Assembly (NCBI GenBank): GCA_039000515.1
Contig: JBCFYV010000012.1
Span: 89,620,284-89,684,283 of the forward strand
Source: Timema cristinae
Lineage: Eukaryota; Arthropoda; Insecta; Phasmatodea; Timematidae
DNA length: 64,000 nt
Direction of reading: 5' to 3'
Shown here piece by piece: positions 12,481 through 25,398 of this stretch. The notes under the pieces were generated by a model that worked only from the letters and a program-made list of their open reading frames with translations, was not told where the DNA came from and made no database searches. Numbering within the stretch: the first letter of the stretch is position 1; each line of letters opens with the position of its first letter. The translations under genes were made by a program, and so were the position numbers.

Positions 12481-13159
12481 ATTATATAAGGTGTATATTT
12501 GGTTGGTAGAATTTTCAAACTCTAATGCCGATAATAAGTTTATTAATCTCCCAAAATGTCATTATTAAATTCTTAACTCACACACACAAAATTACTCAGC
12601 ATTATATTTATAAAAGTTTTTGCTAAACAAATAAATACATAAACAAATGTAATCATGACCTTTTTAAACACATTTTTTAAATGGAATCATTTGCTATCGG
12701 TATGTAACTCATCATTATGTAACCTCCTCCACTCTCCAATAGCGTCATCCCTTTTTGGACCGAATATCTTCATAAGCACCTAGTTTTGGAAACCCTAAAT
12801 CTCTTTTCGTCATATAAGGTAAGAGACCACACTTCACTGTGTTTAAATATATTTTTATACTATATAGTTTAGCATACATAATAATAATAATAATATAATA
12901 TAATAATAATAAACAATCATCTTCTATCGATAAGTGAGTTTTTTTTCATGGAAGTATTCCAAAGAACGTATATTTATATCTATTCTCCCTCAAACGTCGA
13001 TATAAGTTTGGAACGCAAGACGAAGCTGCTATCTATCTATTTAGGAGAACTGGAATGCCCGGGGCTGGGTCTTATTGAAAGGCTTGCTAGCACCGTACGG
13101 AGGATATAAAGTAAGATGTGATCCGAGTGAAGAGTAATCAAGCACCTCACGACTCTATT

Positions 13160-13202
13160 CCTCTCCGAGGAGAGAGAGTGAGAGAGAGAGAGAGAGGAGA
13201 GA
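13160..13202. repeat. GA-rich microsatellite
   Basis: An interrupted GA run, purine-rich on the plus strand, inside the neurexin intron. Confidence 0.8.
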
Positions 13203-13482
13203 AGATTGGTCGATCACAGGCAGAGTGATAAAATGCTGCAGGGAAGGAAAAAAAAACTTCACCACCCTCCCCCTCTCTTTCTCAGATAGTTAAAGGAATC
13301 CTACAATTTCATTTGTTAACTTTATATCTTTCCTCTCCTATTCCACCCTCGTTCCCTATCCTAAACCTTTTCCCCAGCTGTGCGTATGGTAGATTCTGGT
13401 AAAAAAGGAACTTTTAGAAAATACAAACATTTTGCGGTCAATGTTGAAAACATTTAACTTTATTATTAGTGTTAAATATTTA

Positions 13483-13770
13483 TGACCACCTCTGTGGTCT
13501 AGTGGTTAGAGTTTAAATAGCTACTGGTTCAAAGATTCGGGGTTCAATCCCCGACGCTTTCAAAAATTTTCTGTGAAGCAGTGGGTCTCTAACGGTTTCA
13601 ACTCAGCAAATGAGGAGCTAATTGAATAAATAAATAGCAGCGCCAATCTAGAAAAATTAAATTAATGAAGCCGGAGGGTTCGTTGTGCTGACCACATGGC
13701 ACCCTCTATCCGCAAATGTTGAAACTATCATCACTAACGATGGTGGCCGCGTGGTCGCTATAGCTTGATT
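13483..13770 (+). repeat. SINE family C
   Basis: A tRNA-like head (GTGGTCTAGTGGTTAGAG; B box GGGGTTCAATCCC) is followed by a body ending at a GGCCGCGTGGTCGC block. The whole unit aligns with 21998-22300: both have GAGGAGCTA/GAAGAGCTA, AATTAGCAGC/AAATAGCAGC and TTGTGCTGACCACAT/TTTTGCTGACCACAT. Unlike families A and B, it lacks the CGAACGGGTAG tail. Confidence 0.8.
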
Positions 13771-16700
13771 GAGGTTTTTATTATTATATGTTATCCATCA
13801 ACAGTTAGAGCACAAGATCAAATTACTTAGTATTAATATTTATTTTAGTTATTTTTATAAATGTCCAAAAAGTTCTTTCCTATCTAAATCAGACTGTAGT
13901 CTAGCTTTGGTGTGTTAATAAAGAAAAGAATAACCCTTTTCTCTGGTGAAGTTGTCATCTTTACTGGGACGAGGAGATAGAAGAAAGAGAATGAGGGAGG
14001 ATAGGGATTTGTAGGGGGTGGAGGAAACTGCTCACTTGTGAAATATTACTTTAAAAAAAACACACGACCTCTTTCCCTAGTACACGTTTATATTCTTGCT
14101 TTTAGTAAGTTGAGAACTAGAGACGTCTGAAAGTTAGTTTTTTTTAGGGGGGAGGGGGGGGGAGGTGTAAAAAAAGATGGGCATAAGAGAGGGTCTTAAT
14201 ATGAAGATCAGAGAGCTAGTAGCAACATAAGTGTAATAAAATGTTCCCATGAAAATAATTCTTACTAGTTAATTAATACATCTTTAAAAAGTAGATATTG
14301 TATTCATCATTCAGGAATGAAATATAAATGGAGTTCCTATTTGGCATTTTTGTCTTATAACATAGAAAAAGTATTGTAATCATGAACATTTACGATCTCA
14401 AATCTATTATTAATCTTTACGTTTTATGTACCCCGAACCCAAAATAGCGGATTTTACAATACCGTCTGTCCCTATGTCTGTCTGACTCTGGAGCTATTAC
14501 TGTAGAAATGGTTTGATGTATTTCGTTCAAAGTTGATATTTGTATGTCATATGGTCATATCTAAGGCAATTTTTTGAAATTTTTATACAAGCTTCTAAAT
14601 TAAGGAAAAAATTCCGAACACTGATTTTTAAATTTACAAAATATTATTTACGTTTTTGTTTAAAATATATATCTGGGGAGTGTTTGGCATGCCAAATAAC
14701 ACTAACGTGGCCTACTTGCTATTTTTGGGGGGAGTGGGGGAATACATTTAGGGGTAGTAGAACTTAGGAAAATTTGAAATTAAAAGAAATTTTCTTTAGC
14801 ATTTTTCTAAAATGTGCGGTTGGGGAGTGTTTTACATGATAAATATGAATATGTGTTCATTTATCTAAAACAAATTTCACTCTACATTTAAAGTTTGTTC
14901 CTGATGATTGTTGTTTGTTATGTTTGTCACAAACTAGAATAGCGAATATGAGAAAAAAATGTACGATTGTGTCGTACCACTTATTATAAACAATGTTTGA
15001 GGTAAGTGGTTTTTATAAGTATTTTAGTAAAGTTTGTACATGACTTTGTATACAGATTAACTTACTAAATCGAGCACTTTATCATTTCTTGTTTGATGTT
15101 TATGTAGATGAGGGGTGTTATGAATAATACATACATAATAAAACGAACCAATCATTTATCAGACTGATATTTTTTACGTACCCTACAATGTGAGATAAAA
15201 AAAAATCAAAATGTTATAGGTATACTTTACTAATCACGTATATAAAGTGTAATAAACTTTAAAAGGAATCAATAATCTCTTACATAGGGTTTGAAGAAAT
15301 ACTTAGTTACGATTTATTTAAAATTTATAGGGTCTACTAATATTATGATTTTTTTGTTTAGAATGCATCTTAAGACCCATATGACCTTTTCATATTTAAC
15401 TACATTAATGGGGTGGAGAAAATAAGGTATAGTTTATATTAAATTTACCCACTTAGGCATGAAGGGAGAATGGGAAACCCTTTTAAGACTAAATCAGCTT
15501 TAGTACAAACGACCAGGGTTCGAACACCGACTTCCCTGCTATCAGTAAACTAAATTAAATGAGTTTGAGTGTACCAACTGGCGTGAATATTATGACAATA
15601 AACAATTTAATAGGTTTTATTAATGTCAATTTAAAATTTCATTTCAGAATTTGTAACAAGCCAATGTACAGTACATGTTTATGACTGAGAAAGTAAGGAA
15701 TACGAATGAAGACATTTATTCACTGACAAGTAGGATAGTTGGGTTGGGGAGATTTAAAATAGTGGCATGGGGAAAGGTTGAAACAATGGTGACGGAATAC
15801 TTCCGTACAAAAGAAAGATCAGTTTTTGGTTCTATAGTACCGTTTTAATAACATCGCTAAATTATTTGGGGGTAAACGAGAAGGGGAAGAAATGCTGATA
15901 ATTAATCCCTTGACAGAATAATACTCCCTCTCTAAATTACTAGACAGACGGACTCACAGATAGACAGACAGATGGAGCCTTCGGTTTACTGAAACATTCA
16001 ATCACTACAAAACTAAAATTAAAAAATGGAAAAACGTGATATTGCTCTTTAGGCTTGGTTCACTTTTTTTTTGCACCAAAATATTATGCTTCCAAAGCAA
16101 TTATTATTTAATCACAAGCACGAGTCGAATGATATTCTAAACGTGGACATTTTACCATGAGTTTTATTGAGTTTCGACCAAGTAGTGTAAAACATGGCCC
16201 TCGCCAACCCCTTTGATGTAAATTTATATTAATTCATGCGAGCCTTATTTCATCGTTTACTAACAAACAGGGGTGAGGCATGATGATAGCTGATGTTACC
16301 ACTGGTAGGCCTGATAGTCGGAAATGAAATGAAATATTTATTTTTAAAAATGAGACAGTCAGTTCATACGATTGAAATGTGCTTTGGACTCACTCGTATC
16401 ACTCTCTAAATGGGACGCACAAGGTCAGGCGTGTACATAAATGAGACTGGTTACCAAACATATCGATTGTGCATGCGTGACATTTCTCAATGACCTATGA
16501 AACGCGGGAGAAAAAGGTATGTTACCTTTAAGGAGTGGGAATGAGTCACAGAGCATCATTAAGCCATTTGATCCACGTCTTTTTTTTATTTTTAGCACCA
16601 CGTCTTACTAACCGTTCGGGTTGTACGTTTACATTCACTGCTGCACGTCAATTCTAGTAAATTTCTAAATCCATTTCACATCAGTTGCTATTCATTCCAG

Positions 16701-17766
16701 TTTCTCTGCAAATGTTTTAATACCTTGTTTGACAAACAATAATTATCACTTTTAATTATGTTTTGATTTGAGGGAAGCCTTGTCCATCTTAAAACAACAA
16801 GAAAAAAATGTTTCTTTAATATAAGAAACTGGATTCTTAGTTTTGAGAATTTGGAGGAAGGTTTGTTTTACGGTATATATATATATATGGGAGTGACACT
16901 TTCTGATAGCCACGCTATTGGAGACAAAACAGAGGGCTAAGGATTATATTAGAGGGGGATAAAAAGCCAACCAGCTATTAGTTGTAAGATTTACGCCAAA
17001 TCTCCATACACACGTATATTTTCTTACTTAATTTAATTGAAAACCTTGTTCTTAAACAGTGACGGACACTACACTGAAATATACGACGAACTAGCTACTA
17101 TGAAATATTCTATGCGGATTAACATTGTAATTATTTCCATCCTTGTTTTGAAAATAGCTATTGTTACCAATCAAAAAAACTCATTTATTAAAATGGTTTT
17201 TCTAGGCATAAATTAAAAGTTTATTATGTATTTTGAAAATAAAAGTTGCATTAAAATAAAAAGAATACATTTGATTAAATCACTTCCCTTAAATATTTTT
17301 CTAAACAGATCTATTTTGTTCTACTGACTGCCATTGTTTGAAAGGCAGGGAATTAATTTTTTATAGTAATTATTGGTCGTCTTAGTACCTGTTCAAACTA
17401 TCCACATCTTTACTATTCACACTAATGGGATAAGGGTGAGGAATTTAAAACTTGAGAAAATGTTCCTGCACTTTTGTTGTTATGGATAAGTGGAAATTTT
17501 TTAAAGAAAAAACCCATCCCTATGACCAAGCGGGATTAAAACTAAGATTTTACAATCCAATAAATTGCTAAAGTGATGCCTTAGATCAATCAACTACTGA
17601 TGCAGATGATAGATACTTGTTTTGCTAATAGTAATCATGATAGTTGCGAGTTTAAAGGGTATTGGTTATTTGTACTGGATCAGGTACTGAAACATCACCC
17701 GTGTGTACGGTTAACAGATCCATAAACGCACAAATGAACGTGTATGTCGGTGACTAACTATGTTAC
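13771..17766. other. AT-rich neurexin intron, 4 kb
   Basis: This holds degenerate SINE traces at 15430-15590 (minus, family A-like body GAAGGGAGAATGGGAAACCC), a family A tail fragment at 16591-16640 (minus), a G-rich run at 14145-14165 and a TA run at about 16874. The frame at 14540-14767 has no recognisable content. I see no exon. Confidence 0.5.
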
Positions 17767-17959
17767 CTGGGCTGCTGAAGTCTGACGCGGTTCCGTCCGC
17801 TGTCACCCTTCCCTCCTTGCCTGCCCTCCTGAGTGTGACCTCGTGCCATAGACCGTCGTCCACCCTCCTCGTTGTGGAAGTGACCTTGACCCCACCTGAT
17901 CCTAGGTCGAGGTGTAGGTAGATGTGACCATTGAGAAGTTCGAACGCAAAGAAGTCCGC
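17767..17959 (-). CDS. Nrx-1: Neurexin exon, centre of LNS3
   Basis: This 193-bp minus-strand exon runs from an acceptor (CGTGTTTCAG, ending at 17960) to a donor (GTAACA, 17766-17761). It enters in phase 0 and leaves in phase 1. It reads ADFFAFELLNGHIYLHLDLG, then SGGVKVTSTTRRVDDGLWHE, then VTLRRAGKEGRVTADGTASD, then FSSPG, whose Gly is completed by the exon at 8787-8978. This is the core beta-sandwich of an LNS domain, with the GHIYLHLDLGSG and VDDGLWH motifs. It resembles the insect Nrx-1 and human NRXN1 LNS3 segments ([21 protein letters not shown] in human). The donor is GTAACA rather than the usual GTAAGT, so it may be weak. GC content is well above the flanking intron. Confidence 0.94.
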
Positions 17960-17973
17960 CTGAAACACGAATG

Positions 17974-18171
17974 AGAGAGGTTCACAACTTACAGGTATGT
18001 AACACAACTGTTAGTATAGTCAGAGATAGGCTTCGCAATTTACGGACATGATATACAACTGATTGTTTAATCAGGGGTCGGATTAAAACTTCCAGGCATG
18101 GAACACAACTGGTATTGTAGTCAGGGGTAGTGTCTACAGCCTCTGTGCTTGGAACACAGGCGGTAATGTAG
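17974..18171. repeat. Four-copy, ~50-bp tandem repeat next to the acceptor
   Basis: Four diverged units of 48-51 bp at 17974-18021, 18022-18072, 18073-18122 and 18123-18171. Shared blocks are ACACAACTG and GTAGTCAGGGGT. It ends 12 bp from the acceptor of the 17.8-kb exon, so it overlaps the likely branch-point region of the neurexin intron. Confidence 0.75.
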
Positions 18172-18320
18172 TAGTTGTAGGTGGACAAGAGGGTACATAT
18201 GTAGTCCCCTATTATAATCTTATTCGTGAGGATGGTCATTAGCATTTATTTGATATAATAAATTTCATATATATAAATATATATATTATTTTTCATATGG
18301 GAGTAATTATAGATTTTTTC

Positions 18321-18360
18321 TAGCACAGCATTTTACTACCTATCCAGGTTATATTCTGTA
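18321..18360 (-). repeat. SINE tail fragment
   Basis: CTAGCACAGCATTTTACTAC followed by CTATCCAGGTTATA is a diverged A/B-family tail with no body. Confidence 0.45.
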
Positions 18361-18379
18361 ATGATACTGTTTTGGACCC

Positions 18380-18475
18380 CTCTCATATTAAAAAAAGTCA
18401 TGGATGAAGTGCATTATTCTTTAAAGTATTATATGTAAAATATCCTTTTAATACTTCATCCATGGAGAATCACGC
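18380..18475. other. Short imperfect hairpin
   Basis: CATGGATGAAGT and ACTTCATCCATG, about 50 bp apart, could pair. The loop is long and AT-rich, and nothing marks it as a microRNA precursor. Confidence 0.35.
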
Positions 18476-18555
18476 ACTTTTATAAATAATGTCAATGTAT
18501 TGCACCATTAAAACTTTTTTTTTCAAAGATCAAATCCGTAGAATTTAGCAAAATC

Positions 18556-19165
18556 TTGTGACGAACTGGCTCCCTCTATCCAACAGGAAGCGAGCATTCA
18601 CAACACCTGTTGCCAGGACTCTTTCTATTAGTTGGTTTTGACACTGGTGACAAGGGGTTCAAGAGGCAAGGGGTAGGTCATATATAGGCCGATTGTGCGT
18701 ATAAATCTACATCAGTGCCGGTAAAATATATAGCACTAACATAAAACAGCACAGTACACGGTACTCAGAACTCGGAACGTGTAATAACACAGATTTTTTT
18801 TTAAACAAAAATTGTATTACATAATATCACATCTTCAGTGCCGAAGGTTTAATCACATAAATAAATCATGTGCAACATTGAAATTCTTGTTTATTTAATA
18901 AGATTGATTATAAGAAAGAATCAGCTCAAGTAACCGCGGGTAAGTGCGCAGTAAGGCATACTCGCGTCGTCACCACAATAAAACCCAACATCGTTATAAG
19001 GTAGTGCTCAACCACAGGGAATGCTCTCATTATAAATTTCGTATCATCTGAATTGGGGCCTCATCGCGGGTCAAGTATCAATAAATAAAACCATAGCACT
19101 TTAATTGGTGCCCATAGTGGGCCAATATCTTAATAATTGGTGTCCATCGTGGGGCATCATTAGCA
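18556..19165 (+). mobile_element. Possible LTR and primer-binding remnant
   Basis: The stretch starting TGTGACGAACTGGCTCCC contains TATATAGG and TATAAATC about 130 bp in and AATAAA further on. It is followed by three related phrases: TTGGGGCCTCATCGCGGG (19055), TTGGTGCCCATAGTGGGCC (19104) and TTGGTGTCCATCGTGGGG (19137). The last two resemble the tRNA-Lys primer-binding site (TGGCGCCCAACGTGGGGC) of some Ty3/Gypsy elements. I found no second LTR and no gag/pol frame. Confidence 0.35.
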
Positions 19166-21997
19166 CAATAATTTCAATATCACTTTAACGCATATACAGT
19201 GTTATTAATTTTATCACGTTAAACACTCCCTACATACACATTTTGAAAATAGTTATAACAAATTTCAAACAATTTCAAACGCTCAAAAATCAGTCATCGG
19301 CAAACTGTTCTTTGTTTTAGAAGTAGAATCAATATCACGACTTGGCTTCAAGATATTACCAAATAAACACCATATATCAAGTTTGAACGAGATTTATGAG
19401 TTTCAGCATTAGGCCCAGGCAAAAATATACAGGGACAGAGGGGATAGCAGGGATTTGCGATAGGGACGGGTTCTTTGGTCTCTAAACTGATCACTGCACG
19501 CGTTTACGTATGTGGCTACACTCGTAGGACACAAGCCATGATGGGTTAGAGGAGCCTTGATAGAAACTGGCTTTTGGACCCATTACGGCAAGTGAGTTCC
19601 TGCTTTGAAAAGTCTCTGACTGTATAGTGACGTAGGGGCGTTCCTTTACACAGGTGACAGTTACAATCCCAAGGTAAACTTTTTTTTAAAGTTGGGAGGA
19701 TATTGTAGCATTAGCCACAAGTCAGCGATACCCAAGTCCATAACAAACAGACTTAACCCAACTGCACGGGCACCGACTGCTGTTGGCCCGACTACGCACT
19801 CGATTCACCCCGCCTCTACACACACGCTCGACCACAACGACTGACATCAAGATACTGTGGCGGCGCCAATTCGACGCCCAGTTACAGAAAATTCCCAGAC
19901 CAAAGACCTTCAAAGAAAAGAAGATACTCTTTGGCCAGTGTCCAGTTTTGTTCTACTCCATTCTATAAGCGTGTGGAATCCCCCTCCCCCTTATTTATGT
20001 TCTTTGGTTTTTCTTCCCCTCGTGATCCCGTCATTTTGTGTTCTGTAGACTGTGCTAAAATCATATAAAAGAGTGGTCGTGCGAGTGGAGAAGCACTCTT
20101 GGACTGACTTCGATAATCACTGGGGGAAGATAAGGCTTCGGGGATTAATAACAAATGTAAGCAAAATTCTTTTTTGGCATGTAATCTTTTATTTTGTTTC
20201 AAAATTATTTTTTGGCTTAATGAAGTTTTATTTTTCTTGTAACGTATTAAAAGTAGGAGTCTGGTAGAAAATGACTAAACTGTGTTAATTTTTTTATAAT
20301 GAAGAATAGCTAAGTCCTCTTGGCGCATTTAATATTATCTTATATTCTCCATTTTTGTGAAATTCCAATGTTGATTTATTTGCTCTACTGGTACGAATTG
20401 AAACCTTCTGGGCTTAAAATTTGCCTTAAGTTAAATTTGGTTCTCAATGTAATGAACTTGATTTATTGAACTCTAACTAGAAAACAGTGCTAGTGATGTT
20501 GTCAATAATAATATTTTCTTTTGGACTTAAAATTTATCTCAATTGTAATGCACTTGAGTTATTGGACTCTGACTAGAAAATAGCGCTATTGATGTTATTA
20601 ACACCAATATTTACTTATGAACTTAATTTATTGGGCACCATCAGCGCTAGTGTAGAGGTAATTGATAACCGCCATAATAACTTTGATTATTGAAGGTAGT
20701 ACTTTGGGCGTTGACAACTAAACTGTGGATTGCTTAACTTTATAATCAATATAAGAAATTTGATAGTTTTATGTCTAGGGTAAATCGACGTAAGACATAT
20801 TTTTCCTTTTGTCGGGATGGAGAGATGTAAAGATAATAATATAAATAAGTTTGATTTTTATGCAAAGAACACGAGTGTTTCGCGGAGATCTAATTCATGA
20901 GCTTTATATTGTTCTTTCTTGGCTAACAATTACGCATCTAACTTGTGTTTTTGTTAACGTAAACTAGTGATGGTCATCACTAAAATATTTAATGCGCTCT
21001 CCTAATGAAACCATGCTATTGTGATCACAAAATATTTTATACATTATTTATCCCCTTTTTGGGATTTTTTATATTAATTGTTGTTCATAACTTTTTTGAA
21101 TATTTCATAAACAATCCATATTGTGGATCTTTTATACTTAACTCTATTTTCCTCTACTTAATTATCCTTAGGTGTAACGCTATTCCACTTCTTACATATT
21201 TGTCTGGTAATTGAATTAGGGGAATGTTTTAATATTTATATATTGTTGTGGCTGACCGTGGGGGGGTCTGCAATTGTTCCAAATTGCGTGTCTGGGTATT
21301 GTTTTCTTGCCCAGGGTATTTTTATATTCCTTAATCACTAAGCACACTCTTTCTTTTTGTTGACTATTTTTTTATTTTTTTTATTTGAACTCTACTAGTT
21401 AGTTTTTAGGGTTAGGGATAGGGTTCAACATTAAATAGTCCATCATAATTTCAAGGAAAAAGAAAGTTCACGATTACAATACTTTCTCTCTACGAGAAAG
21501 TAAAGATTTCATCATAAGCTTCTGCTGATCATTGTTTCTCTTTTTCTTTTAAGAAAATTCTTCGATCACAAGGGGAGTATTAAACGCTGATATGTTTAGC
21601 ACCATTTTTGATTGGGTTTTCATATTGTAGCATCCTCCTTTTAAAAGCTATGGTCTGTATTTTCCTGCAGCTTCTCCTTGTTTCTGGTGCTTGGCTGAGT
21701 CTCTCCACCCAAACCCCATTGATAACATAAATCCCCCACAGATTTTTAAAACTACATAACTGATCAGTGTTTACATTAGATTGTGTTGTCGCTCAGTTGC
21801 AAGAATAACAAGAAACAAAATTTGAATTATTTTACAGCAAATTCAGCCGTAAAAAAATAATTTCCACCATTTACAACCACTTGAAAGAAGGGATGAAACT
21901 ATTGTAGGATTCTGATATGAAGAAACTTATAGAAATCTTAACATGTAGTTTTACTGTAAACATGTATAATATTTTCAAATATTATCAGTAGTACATT
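19166..21997. other. Intron, unexplained; small tandem repeat
   Basis: 19400-20200 is less AT-rich than its surroundings and has overlapping short frames on both strands (61-79 codons), none recognisable. Two related blocks of about 75 bp (20442-20515 and 20539-20612, spacing 97 bp) share AACTAGAAAACAGTGCTAG-like sequence, with a weaker third at 20630-20660. The rest is AT-rich. Confidence 0.4.
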
Positions 21998-22300
21998 GAC
22001 CGCGTCTGTGGTCTAGAGGTCAGAATTATTGTCTACAGATCCAAAAATCCTGGGATAGATTCCTGGGCCCTTCAGATTTTTCTATAAAGCTGAGGTTCTA
22101 AAATGGGTTCAGCTCAGCCTCGTGGACAAATGAAGAGCTACTCGAAAGAAAAATTAGCAGCTCTGGTCTAAAAAACTAAGATTAATGGATGAAGGACTCG
22201 TTTTGCTGACCACATTATGCAAAAGTTAGTACTATCGTCACCAATATACGGCGGCCGTTCGGTCAGTAGGGCGTGATTGTGGGCTGACGCCATAGAGTTG
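21998..22300 (+). repeat. SINE family C, second copy
   Basis: Same order of blocks as 13483-13770, beginning at GACCGCGTCTGTGGTCTAGA. It is more diverged in the B box (GGGATAGATTCC) and has a slightly longer body. Confidence 0.75.
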
Positions 22301-23712
22301 TATTAGTATTACATTATAAGTATTCATAATACGTCGATGAAAAGTGACAGTTGCAGACCATAATATGGTCATATTATGACATTACGTTTACATTTATGAA
22401 TTTTGTTTTAATAACTATTTATAACTGTCATAAAATTTTGATTGATTTGTAGAAACCAACACATATAATTGTGAGCGTGAACCAACTGTTAAATTGTAAT
22501 CATTACGTAAATTTAACGATCACTTTATGAACCGCTGACAGTTAATCAAGTAGATAATTTTGGTTCTATTTTTGGTCAAAATAAAACACATCGTTATATA
22601 TGCAAGAGTATATGATATTATTTAACAAAATATTATCAATGATTAACTACTTAATCTTGGGAGTGAGGCAGGTTGTTTTAGAGGAAGCGTGATGGAAAAA
22701 TAAAAATAAATAAATAATATGGGTTAAGGGGTAACACTCCAAGTGCACCCAGCTGAGATTCAAACATATACCTCACCGTCATCGGAAGACTAAATTTATT
22801 TCAAAGCACCGACGTTTTATACTGTACCACGTGACCCCTGAATAACGTGTGAATATAGTAAAACACTTAGAATTACCATGAAAATGTTCCCAGTTCCTTA
22901 TCAACACCAGCGAATTATAGTAATGATAATTTTATACTGTATTATTTAAAAAGTCCCGTTCTTTGTTGTTGGGGGGATTTTAAAACCCACAACACCTCCT
23001 CCCCTCACCAGCCTCATATCCCCCTTATTTCACTCCTCACTGCACGTGCCACGAGTAAAAACTTTATTTTGATTGTTAGTTCCACCACGAAACGCATTCA
23101 TCATTTCAGGTCTAGCGAAGTTTTTTCCTTCCAGTAGGTTGTAATTATGTCAAACCATAAATCATGATGGAGGCTGAATGGGGAGGGGGAGGAGATCGTT
23201 GAACATAACCCATAAATTTGACTGTTATTGCTGGGTTAATTTTTTATTTTTTTAGCCTTTCCTGTCTGAATATATATATATGAATGGGATTGTTACTTTA
23301 AAATGACGTACTGCGTTCTTCAAACTTTTGAGCTGGTGAAGCGGATATTTAATCTAGAGGTCAGCTCTAAGCGTCATGCGTGTAAAGGTCGTACAACTTA
23401 GGGAAATTTGTTATTTAACTTGAACAGAGAAAGAAATAACTAGGAAAACATGTTAAGACTATATGTAACTTTTATTGAAATATTGTATTCAGATATTAGT
23501 AGATGATTTTGACGGCCAGAATTGGGAAAGTGAATATCACTCGTAATTCTGATCCAAGGAGCTCCACATGCATCCAATAGTGATTGAAAGCACTGGCTGA
23601 GCTTTTCACACTATCTGACACCAATATGAGAATGGAAGGCGGACCGGACTGATCCGCGGGTTTATGATACATGGTTGTGAGGGTCTCGCCTCTAATCACG
23701 ATGTATACATTA
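22301..23712. other. AT-rich intron with a weak SINE trace
   Basis: A SINE-like minus-strand segment lies at about 22690-22850 (GAGATTCAAACATATACC is the remnant B box). The 67-codon minus-strand frame at 23496-23699 (HYWMHVELLGSELRVIF) looks protein-like but has no family match I recognise and no clear splice sites. Confidence 0.4.
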
Positions 23713-24019
23713 TTTTATTATTATTATTATTATTATTAGCACCACGTCCTACTACCCGTTCGGGTTATACGCACTTACGCTAATGTGTAATGGTACGGTG
23801 ATTGTGAGATGAAATGAAGGACCTACGGTTTAACATAGGATCCGAACCACGGTGGAGGCCTGTCATTCCACACATTCACAAGTTGTGATTAATACACGTC
23901 TTGTCAGAGGTGAAGGAAGGGTTTGGCTATCAGATAAATCTCTGCCGGGACCAAGGATTGAACCCCGGGCCCCCAGCACAGCAGTCTGACACCTTACCCC
24001 TAGACCACCAGGTCACCGA
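23713..24019 (-). repeat. SINE family B, full-length copy
   Basis: TAA microsatellite, then tail, body and tRNA-like head, when read toward the right. Nearly the same as the copy at 5163-5452. Confidence 0.88.
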
Positions 24020-24599
24020 TTTATTGAAGTCTTATACAATTTTCTTCAACTAAAATTGAAAATTAAGTTTTAAGAAAAACTTTAAATTGATTAAAGGAGA
24101 GTTCCATATTAAAATAAAATAATTAATATCTCCTGTTGGGGGATATTACCACCATCCAAAGCAAGAGGAATCCCTCCTACCCTCAACAAATAAATCTGGG
24201 TATGGTATATTCTTAACCCACCCGTGTACCTAATAATAACGTAGAAACCCACCCACTCGCTAATTCAAAAAGCTGTACATCTATCGAAGCAAAATAGCCA
24301 CTGATATTCTCAGAACCCATCAATATTTGTCCGCGCCATCCAGTTTTAATCTGTTTTTGGTCATTCATTCGTTTTTTAAAATGGGTATCCCGTGTTTTTA
24401 CCAGGATTCCGATAATTCCTCACAATACCAGTATCAGGATAGGACCCGCCATTAGAGGACCGTTTGATTTAACACGTAATGGTAATGGGGAATAAATTGC
24501 TATTGTTGTTAAATCCCTTCGTGCCCCTTCATCCCCTGTTCTTAAAAAACACACTAATACTCACAATGATGACATGATCGGTACTCGTGGCCCAGTGGA

Positions 24600-24755
24600 A
24601 AGGGAAGCCTAGTTCAGTTCCTCGTGGCCGAAAAAAATCATTGGTGGAATTGGGGTTTTTCCATTTTTTATGTGACGAATTAATGGCCGGGTTACTGGGT
24701 GATGTGTCTGTTTTAGAATTAGTTTGGATTAAAGTCGTGTGTTGATATTGCTATG
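24600..24755 (+). repeat. SINE family D, body and 3' end
   Basis: GGAATTGGGGTTTTTCCATT, GAATTAATGGCCGGGTTACT, GGGTGATGTGTCTGTT and the GTCGTGTGTTGATATT end match the other plus-strand D copies at 28433 and 50063. Confidence 0.7.
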
Positions 24756-24816
24756 TGCTAGCTCAGACCATTTGGACTACCCATGACCCACCCATCTGCA
24801 AAGATGAGGCCAATTG

Positions 24817-25015
24817 TGACCCAGGTTATTCAAGAGCAGGGGCCGATTGCAACCCACGTTATTCAAGAGCCGGTACCAATTGCGACACACGCTATTCAAG
24901 AGCCGGTACTAACTTGACTCACGTTATTCAGGAACTGGTACTAACTGTGACTCACGTTATTCAAGAACTGGTATCAATTGCGATTCGGGTTATTCAAGAG
25001 CAGGGGCCAAATACA
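24817..25015 (+). repeat. 33-bp minisatellite, six units
   Basis: Six units of 33 bp (one of 32), each starting GTTATTCAAGAGCNGG. They lie in a plus-strand frame at 24755-25024, which reads 11-residue repeats (YSRAGTNCDTR type) until the 32-bp unit shifts it to VIQELV-type repeats. There is no sign that it is translated. Confidence 0.8.
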
Positions 25016-25097
25016 AATTCTTAATGGTAAGAGATTGTGCCAGTGTTGTAAACAGTGTTTAATTTATTTAAAATATCATACTTTTTATTTATATTAT

Positions 25098-25398
25098 GGG
25101 TGACATGGTGGTCTAGGGTAAGGTGTCGGGCCTCTAAGCTGAGGTCCGGGGTTCAATCTTCGGTCCCAGCACAGATTTATCTGATTGCCAAACCCTTCCT
25201 TCACCTCTGACAAGACATCTTGTGAATGTGGAGAATGCCAGGTCTCCAACGTGGTTCGGATTCCACGTTAATTTGTAGGTCCTCCATTTCATCTTAAAAT
25301 CACCCTACCATTACACATTAGCGCAAGTTCGTATAACACAAACGGGTAGTAAGATGCGGTGCTAATAATAATATATAATAATAATAATAATAATAATG
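25098..25398 (+). repeat. SINE family B, full-length copy
   Basis: Head GGGTGACATGGTGGTCTAGG, B box GGGGTTCAATCTTC, body CCTTCCTTCACCTCTGACAA, tail ACGGGTAGTAAGATGCGGTG, then a TAA run. This gives the sense orientation of the family. Confidence 0.9.

Noticed and set aside
17982..18245. 87-codon frame upstream of the second neurexin exon
   Set aside because: It translates the intronic 50-bp tandem repeat and lies before the acceptor.
18380..18475. microRNA precursor
   Set aside because: The stem is only about 12 bp with a long AT-rich loop.
23496..23699. Possible extra neurexin or other exon on the minus strand
   Set aside because: The translation has no laminin-G motif and no matching splice pair; left as unassigned.
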